DNA of 64,000 bases from Bacteroidota bacterium (GTDB lineage: Bacteria; Bacteroidota; Bacteroidia; Chitinophagales; Chitinophagaceae). Below, in pieces: positions 41,813 through 50,156 of this stretch; position 1 is the stretch's first letter; every line of letters starts with the position of its first letter. The stretch covers positions 1 to 64,000 of the forward strand of contig JAFEAE010000003.1 of NCBI GenBank assembly GCA_018266575.1. The letters are read 5' to 3'. The notes below the pieces were generated by a model, which saw only the letters and a program-made list of their open reading frames with translations, had not been told where the DNA came from and did not search any database. Both the position numbers and the translations under genes were made by a program.

Positions 41813-43264
41813 ATGAAAAAATCGTTGTTGTTATTTTCTCTTTCATTACTGCTTCTTGGTGTTGATGCGCAGAAAAAAAATAATCCTGGGGCATCTTTAA
41901 AAACACAGGCAGCAAACGATATACAATCGCAGTATGATATGTACAAATCAAAAGCATTGCAGATATGGAGTTATGCCGAAGTTGGTTATAAAGAATATAA
42001 AAGCTCCGCATTGCTTCAACAAACATTAAAAGATAATGGCTTTACTGTTGAAGCAGGTGTTGCCGAAATCCCAACTGCATTTGTTGCAACGTATGGAAGC
42101 GGCAAGCCTGTGATCGGCATCCTTGCTGAGTTTGATGCATTGCCGGGATTGTCGCAGGATTCTGTTGCAGAAAAATCGCCGATAGCTGGAATGAAGGCCG
42201 GGCATGGTTGCGGGCATCATTTATTTGGCGTTGCTTCTATGGCTGCCGGTATTGAATTGAAAAAATTAATCGAAGCCGGAAAATTAAAGGGCACAATAAA
42301 AGTATATGGTTGCCCTGCAGAAGAAGGCGGCTCCGGGAAAGTGTATATGGTGCGTGCAGGATTATTCAAAGGAGTTGATGTGGTGTTGCACTGGCACCCG
42401 GGATCAGAAAACCAGGTGGAATTGAGAAGATCGATGGCAAACATCAGTGCGAAATTTCGTTTTCATGGATTATCAGCCCATGCTGCTGCAGCTCCCGATA
42501 AAGGCCGCTCTGCACTTGATGCTGTTGAAGGAATGGACATGTTGGTGAACATGATGCGTGAACACATTCCGTCGAGCACACGCATTCATTATGTGATCAC
42601 AGACGGCGGCAAAGCGCCGAATGTTGTCCCCGATTTTGCAGAGTCGTATTACTATGTGCGCAACCAGGACCGTACAATTGTGCGTGATGTTTTTGAACGT
42701 GTGGTAAATGCAGCCAAAGGCGCTGCAATGGGAACGGGAACTACAATGGATTATGAAATTACCGGCGGAGTGTATGACCTGTTGCCGAATAAAACACTTG
42801 CTGAAGTAATGCAAAAAAATTTGGAGACGGTTGGCGGTGTGATGTATACAGATAAAGAAATAGAGTTTGCGAAAAAAATTCAGGCAACATTCAATTATAA
42901 ATCTCCGGCGATTGAAACAGCAAAAGAGGTTCGTCCGCTTACTGAAGAAAAAGATGATGGCGGCGGCTCCACTGATGTTGCGGATGTAAGCTGGACGGTC
43001 CCTACGGTTGGCCTGAATGCTGCAACATGGGTTCCGGGAACGCCTGCGCATAGTTGGCAGGCAACGGCTTGTGGGGGAACAGATATTGGCATTAAAGGAT
43101 TGATGGTTGCTGCAAAAACCATTGCATTAACCGGTATAGATCTGTTCACAGATAATACGATCATTCTAAAAGCAACAGACGAATTCAATAAAGCCAAAGG
43201 GCCAGACTTTCAATACAAGGCATTGCTTGGTGACAGAAAACCTGCACTTAACTACCGTGATTGA
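41813..43264 (+). CDS. Secreted M20-family amidohydrolase, second of the tandem pair
   Basis: The 483-residue protein has a signal peptide (MKKSLLLFSLSLLLLGVDAQ) and the same motifs as its neighbour: GHGCGHHLFGVASMAAGIEL, CPAEEGGSGKVYMVRAG, VVLHWHPGSENQ, FHGLSAHAAAAPDKGRSALD and TWVPGTPAHSWQATACGGTD. By eye the two products are roughly 70% identical across their full length, so they arose by tandem duplication. Differences cluster in the signal peptide, the segment after the HWHP motif (ENQVELRRSMAN against DNAVAYSTSLAV) and the DDGGGSTD loop. Confidence 0.9.
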   Translation: MKKSLLLFSLSLLLLGVDAQKKNNPGASLKTQAANDIQSQYDMYKSKALQIWSYAEVGYKEYKSSALLQQTLKDNGFTVEAGVAEIPTAFVATYGSGKPVIGILAEFDALPGLSQDSVAEKSPIAGMKAGHGCGHHLFGVASMAAGIELKKLIEAGKLKGTIKVYGCPAEEGGSGKVYMVRAGLFKGVDVVLHWHPGSENQVELRRSMANISAKFRFHGLSAHAAAAPDKGRSALDAVEGMDMLVNMMREHIPSSTRIHYVITDGGKAPNVVPDFAESYYYVRNQDRTIVRDVFERVVNAAKGAAMGTGTTMDYEITGGVYDLLPNKTLAEVMQKNLETVGGVMYTDKEIEFAKKIQATFNYKSPAIETAKEVRPLTEEKDDGGGSTDVADVSWTVPTVGLNAATWVPGTPAHSWQATACGGTDIGIKGLMVAAKTIALTGIDLFTDNTIILKATDEFNKAKGPDFQYKALLGDRKPALNYRD

Positions 43265-43290
43265 ATAACCGAAGATTTGAGTTTTTATTT

Positions 43291-43338
43291 TATGTAACCA
43301 GCGATAGTAATTCTATTAAGCATCGTTGCGTCGCACAC
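43291..43338 (+). repeat. Dispersed element, left arm of a MITE-like unit
   Basis: It reads TATGTAACCAGCGATAGTAA, then AGCATCGTTGCGTCGCACAC. It agrees with the reverse complement of 43464-43511 at 41 of 48 positions by eye, so the two act as long terminal inverted repeats. Confidence 0.8.
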
Positions 43339-43368
43339 TTCAACTCTTTATTTTTTGTTGAACAATTA

Positions 43369-43432
43369 ACCACATAGGCACATAGGAACATAGCTGTGAA
43401 AGTATTTCTATGATTCTATGTGCCTATGTGGT
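43369..43432. repeat. Perfect 16-bp hairpin inside the MITE-like unit
   Basis: ACCACATAGGCACATA (43369-43384) pairs with TATGTGCCTATGTGGT (43417-43432). The pairing can extend imperfectly outward (AACAAT.. / ..ATTGTT). Confidence 0.8.
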
Positions 43433-43440
43433 GATATTGT

Positions 43441-43511
43441 TCCAAAGAATTCCTGTTGTATAAGTGTGCGACGCAACGATGTTCAATAGTAGCATTGTCG
43501 CTGGTTACATA
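43441..43511 (-). repeat. Dispersed element, right arm of a MITE-like unit
   Basis: The reverse complement reads TATGTAACCAGCGACAATGC, then ACATCGTTGCGTCGCACAC and an extension ACAACAGGAATTCTTTGGA like that after the copy at 56762. Confidence 0.8.
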
Positions 43512-43583
43512 ATAAAACACGTTTTCATATACAGTAGTTAACCTATTTTTATAGTGTTAAAAAATAATTCAAAATAAATTCAG

Positions 43584-44759
43584 ATGGTCAATACAAAAAA
43601 AGGAACGATCGCAGTTTGGGGCGGCGAAATGGATCATGTTAGCGGTAACGCAACCACAACGCCAATTGTGCATAGCGTAACGTTTGGTTATAACGACCTC
43701 GACGAATGGCATGATGTGGCGATGGGGAAAAAACAAGGATACATTTACAGCCGCAATACGAACCCGACTGTACAAGTGCTTGAAGAAAAAATACGCGGAC
43801 TTGAAGGCGGCGAAGCTGCAACATCATTTGCAACAGGCATGGCTGCGATCAGCAATACCTTGTTTGCATTACTAAAACCAGGCAGCAGAGTGGTTTCTAT
43901 AAAAGATACGTATGGCGGCACGAGCAAAATATTTTTGGATTTTCTTCCGGTATTCAATGTGAATGTAACACTTTGCGACACTACCGATCATGAACAATTA
44001 GAGAAAGAAATTGCAAAAGGCTGCGACCTTGTCTATCTCGAAACACCAACTAACCCGACATTAAAAGTTGTAGATATAAAACGATTGTCTGCGGCTGCGC
44101 ATAAAGTTGGTGCAGTAGTTGTAGTTGATAATACGTTTGCAACTCCGATCAATCAAAACCCGCTGCAACTTGGCGCAGATTTGGTTTTGCACAGCGCTAC
44201 AAAATTTTTATGCGGTCACTCCGACGCAATGGGCGGTGTGCTTGCGGGCAGACAAGAACTGGTGCGAAAGGTTTTTCAGTTCCGCGAAATAAACGGTGCA
44301 ACATTACAGGCAGAGCCCGCTTATTTGATTGCTCGCGGTATAAAAACACTGGAGTTAAGAATTGAAAGGCAGAATGTATCGGCATTACAAATTGCAACTT
44401 ACCTGCATGCACACCCGAAGATCAGCGAAGTGTTTTATCCGGGATTGAAAAGCCATCCGCAACATGAAATTGCAAGATCGCAAATGAGTGGTTTTGGCGG
44501 TATGATGAGTTTTTCGTTGAAGGGAAATTATGAATCTGTAAAAACATTTCTGACAAGTTTGAAATTTGTACATCTCGCAGCCAGCTTGGGTTCAGTGAGC
44601 ACGCTCGCCGGTCCGCCACGCACAACAAGCCATGTAGAACTCTCGGAAGCACAACGAAAACAGTTGGGAATTCCGGAAAGTTTGATACGTTATTCAACAG
44701 GAATTGAAAATGTGGAAGATCTGATTGATGACCTGGAACAAGCGTTGAAAAAAGTGTAA
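43584..44759 (+). CDS. Cys/Met-metabolism PLP enzyme (cystathionine gamma-synthase/methionine gamma-lyase type)
   Basis: The 391-residue fold-type I PLP enzyme has the family signature VLHSATKFLCGHSDAMGG with the PLP lysine near residue 205, plus YSRNTNPTVQVLEEKI, SFATGMAAISNTLFALL (PLP phosphate binding), VYLETPTNPTLKVVDI and VVVDNTFATPINQNPL. Members join or split C-S bonds in methionine and cysteine metabolism. Whether this is MetB-, MetC- or MGL-like cannot be settled by motifs. The C-terminal HLAASLGSVSTLAGPPRTTS is typical. Cytosolic; the neighbours give no pathway context. Confidence 0.9.
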   Translation: MVNTKKGTIAVWGGEMDHVSGNATTTPIVHSVTFGYNDLDEWHDVAMGKKQGYIYSRNTNPTVQVLEEKIRGLEGGEAATSFATGMAAISNTLFALLKPGSRVVSIKDTYGGTSKIFLDFLPVFNVNVTLCDTTDHEQLEKEIAKGCDLVYLETPTNPTLKVVDIKRLSAAAHKVGAVVVVDNTFATPINQNPLQLGADLVLHSATKFLCGHSDAMGGVLAGRQELVRKVFQFREINGATLQAEPAYLIARGIKTLELRIERQNVSALQIATYLHAHPKISEVFYPGLKSHPQHEIARSQMSGFGGMMSFSLKGNYESVKTFLTSLKFVHLAASLGSVSTLAGPPRTTSHVELSEAQRKQLGIPESLIRYSTGIENVEDLIDDLEQALKKV

Positions 44760-44921
44760 TTAGCAAATGTTGAAATGCCTACAGCTCAGCGAATATCATA
44801 ATCATCATAAAGAATCAGTGTTCTATATTAAAAAGCAGCACACTGACCACGTGGATGAGTATGATATAATTATGATTAGAAGCATTTTCACATTATCAAA
44901 TCATCACATTATCACATTTTG
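44760..44921. repeat. Word-repeat foldback between convergent genes
   Basis: AATATCATAATCATCATAA (about 44793-44811) is answered by GAGTATGATATAATTATGAT (about 44856-44875). A TTAGCAAATG near the start and CACATTATCACATT at the end repeat the words seen at 16451-16510. It probably serves as a two-way terminator. Confidence 0.55.
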
Positions 44922-46502
44922 TTACTCCATTCCCGGTTGTTTCAATTGCCATCCGGTTTTTTGTTTTTCATCATCAACCATTTTCTTTACGTCTGCTAAT
45001 AATTTTTTTGCGTCGTAAACAATGCCGTCTTTGATTGTGTATTTTACTCCACCAGCACGGGTCACTTTGTTATCGTTGGTAAGTTTAATCGCTCCGGTTC
45101 CGTAAAGCACCTGCAGGTTTTGCAATGGGTTTGCATCAACAATTACCATATCAGCGAGCTTACCGATTTCAACAGAACCAATTTCTTTGTCCATTCCCAG
45201 GGCCTGCGCTCCATACAATGTTGCAGAGCGGATCACTTCCAATGGATGAAATCCTGCTTCACGCAAGAGTTCTAACTCTCTTATATAGCCGAAACCGTAG
45301 GTTTCATATATGAAGCCATTATCAGAGCCAGCAGTAACACGGCCTCCACGATTTTTGTATTCATTCACAAATGCCATCCACAACCGATAATTTTCTTTCC
45401 ATTCCACTTCCTGTTCTGTTCCCCAACTATGCCAATATGAGCCATGCGATTGACGGCTCGGCTCATAAAATTTCCACAGTGAAGGCAACGTATATATTTC
45501 GTGCCATTCGGCGCGGCGTGTTCGTTGCAGATCGCGGTTTGCATCGTAAATATTGAATGTAGGGTCGAGTGTAAAATCGAGCGACAATAATTCATTCATC
45601 ACTTTGTTCCAATGTTCGGAATATGGCGCTGCGGCTTGTTTCCAGAGTTTTCCTGCTTCTTCAAAACGGTCTTGCTCATCGGAGTAATTATAATCTAATG
45701 GGAAATCCTGAATAGTTCTGTCGGTAAATAATGCTTCGGGCAATCCATACCAATGCTCCATCGACGTCATACCTGCACGTGCAGAATTTAGAATATTCCA
45801 TCGTGCAACATCCATCTGTGCATGATGACAGCAGGAGCGCAATCCTAATTTTTTATTCTCGCGGATCGCGGCATCCATGATTGCCGGAGGCGCACCGAAA
45901 AATTTAATTCCGTCAGCGCCTTTTTTTGCATTTTCATGCACCCATTCAATTGCCTGTTCCGGAGTAGTGATCGGTTGTTTGGAGTTTTGCCCGAAAACAG
46001 TGTATGCAAAAATTCTCGGTGCGGTAATTGTATTCTGTGCGCTTTTTTGTTTTTCATCCAACATCCAGTCGAGTCCATTGAAAGAACCGGGTTCGCGAAT
46101 AGTGGTGATTCCATGCGCCATCCATAATTTAAAAACATATTCTGCACTTACACCTTGTGCTTCGCCACCGATATGCCCATGCATATCTATAAAACCCGGA
46201 AGCAGGTACATTCCGTCACAATTCAATTCTTTGCCGCCGTCTTTTAATTTCGGGCGCCTGTTTGAATTGATCATTGCACCAGGGCTACCGAGTATAACGA
46301 TGTCGGTTATGCGATTTTTTTCAACCACAATATCTACAGGGCCAATTGGTGGTGCGCCAGTGCCATTAATTAAAATAACACCTCGGATGATAAGTTGCGT
46401 CCACGGGCCATCTCCTTCTTTGCGTTCCGGGGCTTTCGGTACTTGTGAAAATGAACAGATGTGCAATACGATTGCAGTAAGTAGTAGAAATATTTTTCTC
46501 AT
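44922..46502 (-). CDS. Secreted metal-dependent amidohydrolase
   Basis: The 526-residue protein has a signal peptide (MRKIFLLLTAIVLHICSFSQ). Its urease-type TIM barrel is marked by YLLPGFIDMHGHIGGEAQ (HxH ligands, residues ~99-116), GADGIKFFGAPPAIMDA (lysine at strand 4), LRSCCHHAQMDVARWN and SMEHWYG (His ligands), and TAGSDNGFIYETYGFGYIRE (Asp ligand near residue 415). The C-terminal EIGSVEIGKLADMVIVDANP is standard for the imidazolonepropionase-like/prolidase branch. The substrate is unknown. With the M20 pair it makes a small set of exported amide-bond hydrolases. Confidence 0.87.
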   Translation of the reverse strand: MRKIFLLLTAIVLHICSFSQVPKAPERKEGDGPWTQLIIRGVILINGTGAPPIGPVDIVVEKNRITDIVILGSPGAMINSNRRPKLKDGGKELNCDGMYLLPGFIDMHGHIGGEAQGVSAEYVFKLWMAHGITTIREPGSFNGLDWMLDEKQKSAQNTITAPRIFAYTVFGQNSKQPITTPEQAIEWVHENAKKGADGIKFFGAPPAIMDAAIRENKKLGLRSCCHHAQMDVARWNILNSARAGMTSMEHWYGLPEALFTDRTIQDFPLDYNYSDEQDRFEEAGKLWKQAAAPYSEHWNKVMNELLSLDFTLDPTFNIYDANRDLQRTRRAEWHEIYTLPSLWKFYEPSRQSHGSYWHSWGTEQEVEWKENYRLWMAFVNEYKNRGGRVTAGSDNGFIYETYGFGYIRELELLREAGFHPLEVIRSATLYGAQALGMDKEIGSVEIGKLADMVIVDANPLQNLQVLYGTGAIKLTNDNKVTRAGGVKYTIKDGIVYDAKKLLADVKKMVDDEKQKTGWQLKQPGME

Positions 46503-46551
46503 AAAAGTTTTGATGAATCAGGAATTTACGAAAAATTTTTAATTTAAGTAT

Positions 46552-46668
46552 GAGGTATGAACTATGAGCTATGAAGTAGGAAGTTGTGCAAAAATCAAGA
46601 GAGTTGTATAGTAAAGAAATAAATTCAGGTAAGAGAGCTCATACTTCATAGCTCATAGTTCATACCTC
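46552..46668. repeat. Perfect 27-bp inverted repeat of ATGAACTATGAG words
   Basis: 46552-46578 and 46642-46668 are perfect reverse complements. The left arm starts GAGGTATGAACTATGAGC and ends TATGAAGTA. The arms are 63 bases apart, in the divergent spacer between the amidohydrolase gene and rlmH. It is the longest perfect arm noticed in the window. Confidence 0.85.
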
Positions 46669-46737
46669 CTATTTAAACAGAAAACCTTACAATAACATCG
46701 GATTGCAAACTGTGCGAACATTTATTATTTTTATCGG

Positions 46738-47211
46738 ATGAAAATACAATTGCTCTCGATCGGAAAAAACCATGAACTGTTTGTGAAAGAGGGCATTGAA
46801 GATTTTACCAAACGCATTTCGAAATATTTTCCCGTATCATGGAATGTAATCGCTCCACCAAAAAATGCCGGCGCATTTTCTGAAAAAGAATTGAAAAAGA
46901 AAGAGGCTGAACTGGTTTTGCAAATGTTACAGAAAGAAGATTATCTTGTTGCGCTTGATGAACGCGGAACGCAACTAAGTTCGGAAGGGCTTGCGAAATT
47001 TTTGCAATCGAGGGCAACCGAAAGCACAAAAACAGTAGTATTCCTTGTCGGTGGCGCATTCGGATTGGATGAAGCGTTGTTGAAGCGGGCAAACTACAAA
47101 TGGTCGTTGTCACAATTAACATTTCCGCATCAGTTGGTGCGCCTTATATTAGCAGAACAATTGTACCGTGCCTGCAGCATTTTGCGCAATGAAAAATACC
47201 ATCATCAATAA
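46738..47211 (+). CDS. rlmH: 23S rRNA (pseudouridine-1915-N3)-methyltransferase
   Basis: A 157-residue SPOUT methyltransferase that modifies helix 69 of 23S rRNA in the assembled ribosome. It starts MKIQLLSIGKNHELFVKEGI. The SAM-binding knot is at the C-terminus: LVALDERGTQLSSEGLAKFL, VVFLVGGAFGLDEALLKRA and SLSQLTFPHQLVRLILAEQL, then YRACSILRNEKYHHQ, which is the invariant end of the family. The rhomboid gene begins eight bases after the stop. Confidence 0.95.
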   Translation: MKIQLLSIGKNHELFVKEGIEDFTKRISKYFPVSWNVIAPPKNAGAFSEKELKKKEAELVLQMLQKEDYLVALDERGTQLSSEGLAKFLQSRATESTKTVVFLVGGAFGLDEALLKRANYKWSLSQLTFPHQLVRLILAEQLYRACSILRNEKYHHQ

Positions 47212-47219
47212 AAAATAAA

Positions 47220-47906
47220 ATGACATTAAGCATCACACTTATCATTATAATTATCACCTGCATCATTTCGTTCACGGGTTTCAACAACAGTAATGTGATC
47301 GACAAACTGATTTTTGATCCGCCGGCGGTTTCCAACCGCAAAGAATGGTACCGTTTTTTTTCCTGTGGGTTTATTCATAAAGATATTCCGCACCTCGTGT
47401 TTAATATGTATGCGCTGTATTTGTTCGGGCAAGGACAATCTGAGCATCTGGCGCCGGGTGTTGAACCTATATTTTATTCTATTTTCTATGCGAAAGGAAA
47501 ATTGCTTTACTTGTTAATGTACGTGCTGGCATTGCCGGTTTGTTTATTGCCGACGTATGAAAAAAATAAAAACAATTATTATTACAGGAGCCTTGGTGCT
47601 TCAGGAGCTGTTTCTGCAGTAGTGTTTGCATATATCATGCTTAACCCGATGCAGGGAGTTGGGTTGATATTTATACCGGTTTTTATTCCCGGGTTTTTAT
47701 TTGGCGCGATATATCTTTTTGTTTCTTACCTGCTCGACAGAAGAGGTGGCGGAGGCATTAACCACTCTGCACACATTTATGGAGCTTTATTCGGCATTGC
47801 GTTCGTTTGCATTGCGAGTGCAGTATTTTCTGATTATCCTGTATTCAGCAGGTTTATGGAATCAGTAAGGCACTTTGATATCAGGCGGGTTTTTTCGAGC
47901 TATTAA
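47220..47906 (+). CDS. Rhomboid-family intramembrane serine protease
   Basis: The 228-residue protein has six or seven hydrophobic segments and the catalytic dyad Ser128 (SLGASGAVSAVVFAY) with His185 (NHSAHIYGALFGIA). HKDIPHLVFNMYALYLFGQG (residues ~53-72) holds the His and Asn that line the oxyanion site. The protein cleaves substrates within the inner membrane. It follows rlmH by eight bases and overlaps the tilS 3' end by 26 bp on the opposite strand. Confidence 0.92.
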   Translation: MTLSITLIIIIITCIISFTGFNNSNVIDKLIFDPPAVSNRKEWYRFFSCGFIHKDIPHLVFNMYALYLFGQGQSEHLAPGVEPIFYSIFYAKGKLLYLLMYVLALPVCLLPTYEKNKNNYYYRSLGASGAVSAVVFAYIMLNPMQGVGLIFIPVFIPGFLFGAIYLFVSYLLDRRGGGGINHSAHIYGALFGIAFVCIASAVFSDYPVFSRFMESVRHFDIRRVFSSY

Positions 47907-49281
47907 AACTGATCTTCACTATTTCTTTTGTTTGCGGTGTGATCTTGAAACGTTCATCGATGCGCATGCCGATTACCCAGATGATTTTTTTATTCATCTC
48001 GATTACACGGATTTTTTCTTTTTGTGTTTGTGATAACTTATTGTCGATAAAAAAACGCGCAAGTTTTTTTTTCTTTTTCATTCCTAAGGGATAGAAATAG
48101 TCGCCTAGCTTCCAGTTGCGGACAATCAGCGGGAATTTTATTTTCGATGCATCGAGCTGAGCGATTGAGTTTGAAGTTTGTAGTTTATAGTTTGTGGTTG
48201 AGTGAACCTCGAAGTGAATGCTGCCATAATTGACAATTGACAATTGACAATTGATATCATCAACAACAATGTTATTTGTTTCGTCAACGTTATTCGGAGC
48301 AATGATGATCCAATTACGGTTTTTAATGATGCGATGCGACGAAGATTCGATATGCTTTCCAGATTCGCTATCCAATAAATTGATTACTTCATCTACTTGT
48401 CCAGATGTAAAATCAAAGTCTTTGATGATCTCGTAGATGATCGTATTTAATGGTTCTGATTTTTTTAATTTGAGAACGGGAACATGAATTTCATTTCCTT
48501 TTTGTTCTAATAATTTTTTCTTGTGCTGAAGAATGGATTGATGATATAAGGTTTCCAAATCACGAAACCGTTCAATGTTTGAAGAAAGATTATTGATCAG
48601 TTCCGGATAAATTTTTTCGACAGCAGGTATGATATGATGGCGAAGATGATTACGTGCATATTTATCCGAATCGTTCGAGCTGTCTTCCACCCATTGCAGA
48701 TGATTTTCTGTAGCAAATTGTATGATCTCTTCTTTGGTTGCAAATAATAACGGTCGAATAATTTTTCCTTGTTTTGATAGAATTCCATGCAAGCCGCTGA
48801 TACCTGTGCCTTTGAAAAAATTCATCAGCATCGTTTCAATGGAATCGTTGAGGTGGTGGGCGGTGGCGAGGAAGTTGAACGTTGTTCGATGATCGTTAGC
48901 CGGCTTCTCCAAAATTCGGTCTTCGTCCATCGACGAACGATCAACGATTTCTGTGAACCACGCATACCTCAATTCCCTTGCAGCAACCTGGATGGATATC
49001 TTTTTTTCGGAGGCGTATTTTTCGGTATCAAATTTTTTTACAAAAAATGGTTGTTGATATTTTTCGGCAAGGTGTTTTACAAATTCTTCATCACGGTCAC
49101 TTTCACTTCCGCGTAATTGAAAATTGCAATGAGCAATGGCAAAATCAAAACCGCAACGATAGCAGAGTTCGCACAATACTACAGAATCAACTCCGCCGCT
49201 TACAGCAAGCAGCAATTTATCTTTTGGCTGGAAAAGATTTTGTTGATGAATGAATGTTTGAAAATTATTTTCTAACGACAT
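47881..49281 (-). CDS. tilS: tRNA(Ile)-lysidine synthase
   Basis: TilS adds lysine to C34 of tRNA-Ile(CAU) so that it reads AUA. The start at 49281 (MSLENNFQTFIHQQNLF) overlaps the stop of the DUF3592 gene (TGATG). The PP-loop SGGVDSVVLCELCYRCG (residues ~29-45), HCNFQLRGSESDRDEEFV and FLATAHHLNDSIETMLMN-type motif are clear, followed by the TilS substrate-binding and C-terminal domains, 466 residues in all. Residues ~340-372 (INCQLSIVNYGSIHFE, HSTTNYKLQTSNS) translate spacer-like word repeats and lie between the two C-terminal segments. The 3' end overlaps the rhomboid gene by 26 bp. Confidence 0.93.
   Translation of the reverse strand: MSLENNFQTFIHQQNLFQPKDKLLLAVSGGVDSVVLCELCYRCGFDFAIAHCNFQLRGSESDRDEEFVKHLAEKYQQPFFVKKFDTEKYASEKKISIQVAARELRYAWFTEIVDRSSMDEDRILEKPANDHRTTFNFLATAHHLNDSIETMLMNFFKGTGISGLHGILSKQGKIIRPLLFATKEEIIQFATENHLQWVEDSSNDSDKYARNHLRHHIIPAVEKIYPELINNLSSNIERFRDLETLYHQSILQHKKKLLEQKGNEIHVPVLKLKKSEPLNTIIYEIIKDFDFTSGQVDEVINLLDSESGKHIESSSHRIIKNRNWIIIAPNNVDETNNIVVDDINCQLSIVNYGSIHFEVHSTTNYKLQTSNSIAQLDASKIKFPLIVRNWKLGDYFYPLGMKKKKKLARFFIDNKLSQTQKEKIRVIEMNKKIIWVIGMRIDERFKITPQTKEIVKISFNSSKKPA
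48165..48260. repeat. Word-repeat tract inside tilS
   Basis: TTGAAGTTTGTAGTTTATAG, then TTTGTGGTT, followed at 48229-48254 by tandem AATTGACA units, lie in frame within tilS. The same words fill intergenic spacers at 18040, 40150 and 50925-50960. Confidence 0.65.
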
Positions 49282-49730
49282 CAGCTTTTCAAATAATTGT
49301 AAGCGAGAAATACGCCATAACCCAAGCATACAATTCCTACTATCAAAACTAAAGTTATTATTGTTGATAAGTCCAGTTTAGTTTTAAGAAGGAATTCGTC
49401 AGGATTTTCGCTATTATAAATCACATTTACCTTTTGCCCTGTTTTAAAAAATGTGGTGGAAATTTTTATTAGCGGCATTCCGGTAACCCAATGTTTCTCT
49501 TGGGTCAAGAAACGTATAACAGGCGATTTCAAATAATATGTATCTCTATAAGCTAAATCTTTCGGCGTATCATCAATAGTTTCATCCTGGACTAATTCAA
49601 AAATAATACCTTCTGCTTCTATTCCGTTTTTAGTTACACTCTTAATTTTTTTTATCCCTTTTGAATAATTAAATATAAAAATTATACCGATCACAATAAA
49701 AGCGATCATCGGGAAGATATCATTGTACAT
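49281..49730 (-). CDS. DUF3592 membrane protein
   Basis: The 149-residue protein has an N-terminal TM (MIAFIVIGIIFIFNYSKGI) and a C-terminal TM (IITLVLIVGIVCLGYGVFLA) with an extra-cytosolic beta domain between. SPVIRFLTQEKHWVTGMPL and FKTGQKVNVIYNSENPDEFL are the DUF3592 hallmarks ('G..V.V.Y.p.nP....'). The function is unknown. Its TGA overlaps the tilS ATG, so the two are translationally coupled; it is 10 bases downstream of the TPR gene. Confidence 0.82.
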   Translation of the reverse strand: MYNDIFPMIAFIVIGIIFIFNYSKGIKKIKSVTKNGIEAEGIIFELVQDETIDDTPKDLAYRDTYYLKSPVIRFLTQEKHWVTGMPLIKISTTFFKTGQKVNVIYNSENPDEFLLKTKLDLSTIITLVLIVGIVCLGYGVFLAYNYLKS

Positions 49731-49740
49731 AGAATTGGTT

Positions 49741-50052
49741 TTAATAAATCAAATCTTCATACGCTCCTTGCAATTCATTATACGCATGATTGTCGTTTGC
49801 CTTTTTTGCGGCCGCCATTCCTTTTTCATACCATGAGATGGCAAGCTCTTTTTCATTCATTGCTTCCAGCAATTTCGCCAGGTGATAATAAGAACCGATA
49901 TATCCCGGGTCACGTTGAAGGATATCCTCAAATAAATTTCTTGCTTCATTATTATTTCCCGATTTAATATATTCCAATGCCAGTGCATGTTGCACAAAAC
50001 TATCTGCCGGGTTTTCTTTCAAAAATGCTTTCAGTTTTTCCACACGGTCCAT
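49741..50052 (-). CDS. Small tetratricopeptide-repeat protein
   Basis: The 103-residue protein is mostly TPR helices: SFVQHALALEYIKSGNNNEA, then RNLFEDILQRDPGYIGSYYH and LAKLLEAMNEKELAISWYEK. It has no signal peptide. It is the first gene of the TPR-DUF3592-tilS minus-strand unit (gaps of 10 and -3 bases). TPRs mediate protein contacts; the partner is unknown. Confidence 0.85.
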   Translation of the reverse strand: MDRVEKLKAFLKENPADSFVQHALALEYIKSGNNNEARNLFEDILQRDPGYIGSYYHLAKLLEAMNEKELAISWYEKGMAAAKKANDNHAYNELQGAYEDLIY

Positions 50053-50102
50053 AATTCACAATAATTTTTTTCGTTTTTTTAGAAATCTATCTTTACAACA
50101 CG

Positions 50103-50110
50103 TATATTTG
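50103..50110 (+). promoter_or_regulatory. Bacteroidota -7 promoter element (TATATTTG) for etfB
   Basis: TATATTTG matches TAnnTTTG, 46 bases upstream of the etfB ATG, in the divergent spacer with the TPR gene. Confidence 0.55.
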
Positions 50111-50156
50111 TATTAGTTGCATAAACAACTTTTGTTTACCGATTTAAATTTTGCAT

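Larger units (their letters stand above)
43265..43583. other. 319-bp spacer holding a MITE-like inverted unit
   Basis: From 43291 to 43511 the spacer consists of two facing copies of the dispersed element around a central hairpin. The remaining ~70 bases before the ATG at 43584 are AT-rich and featureless. Confidence 0.7.
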
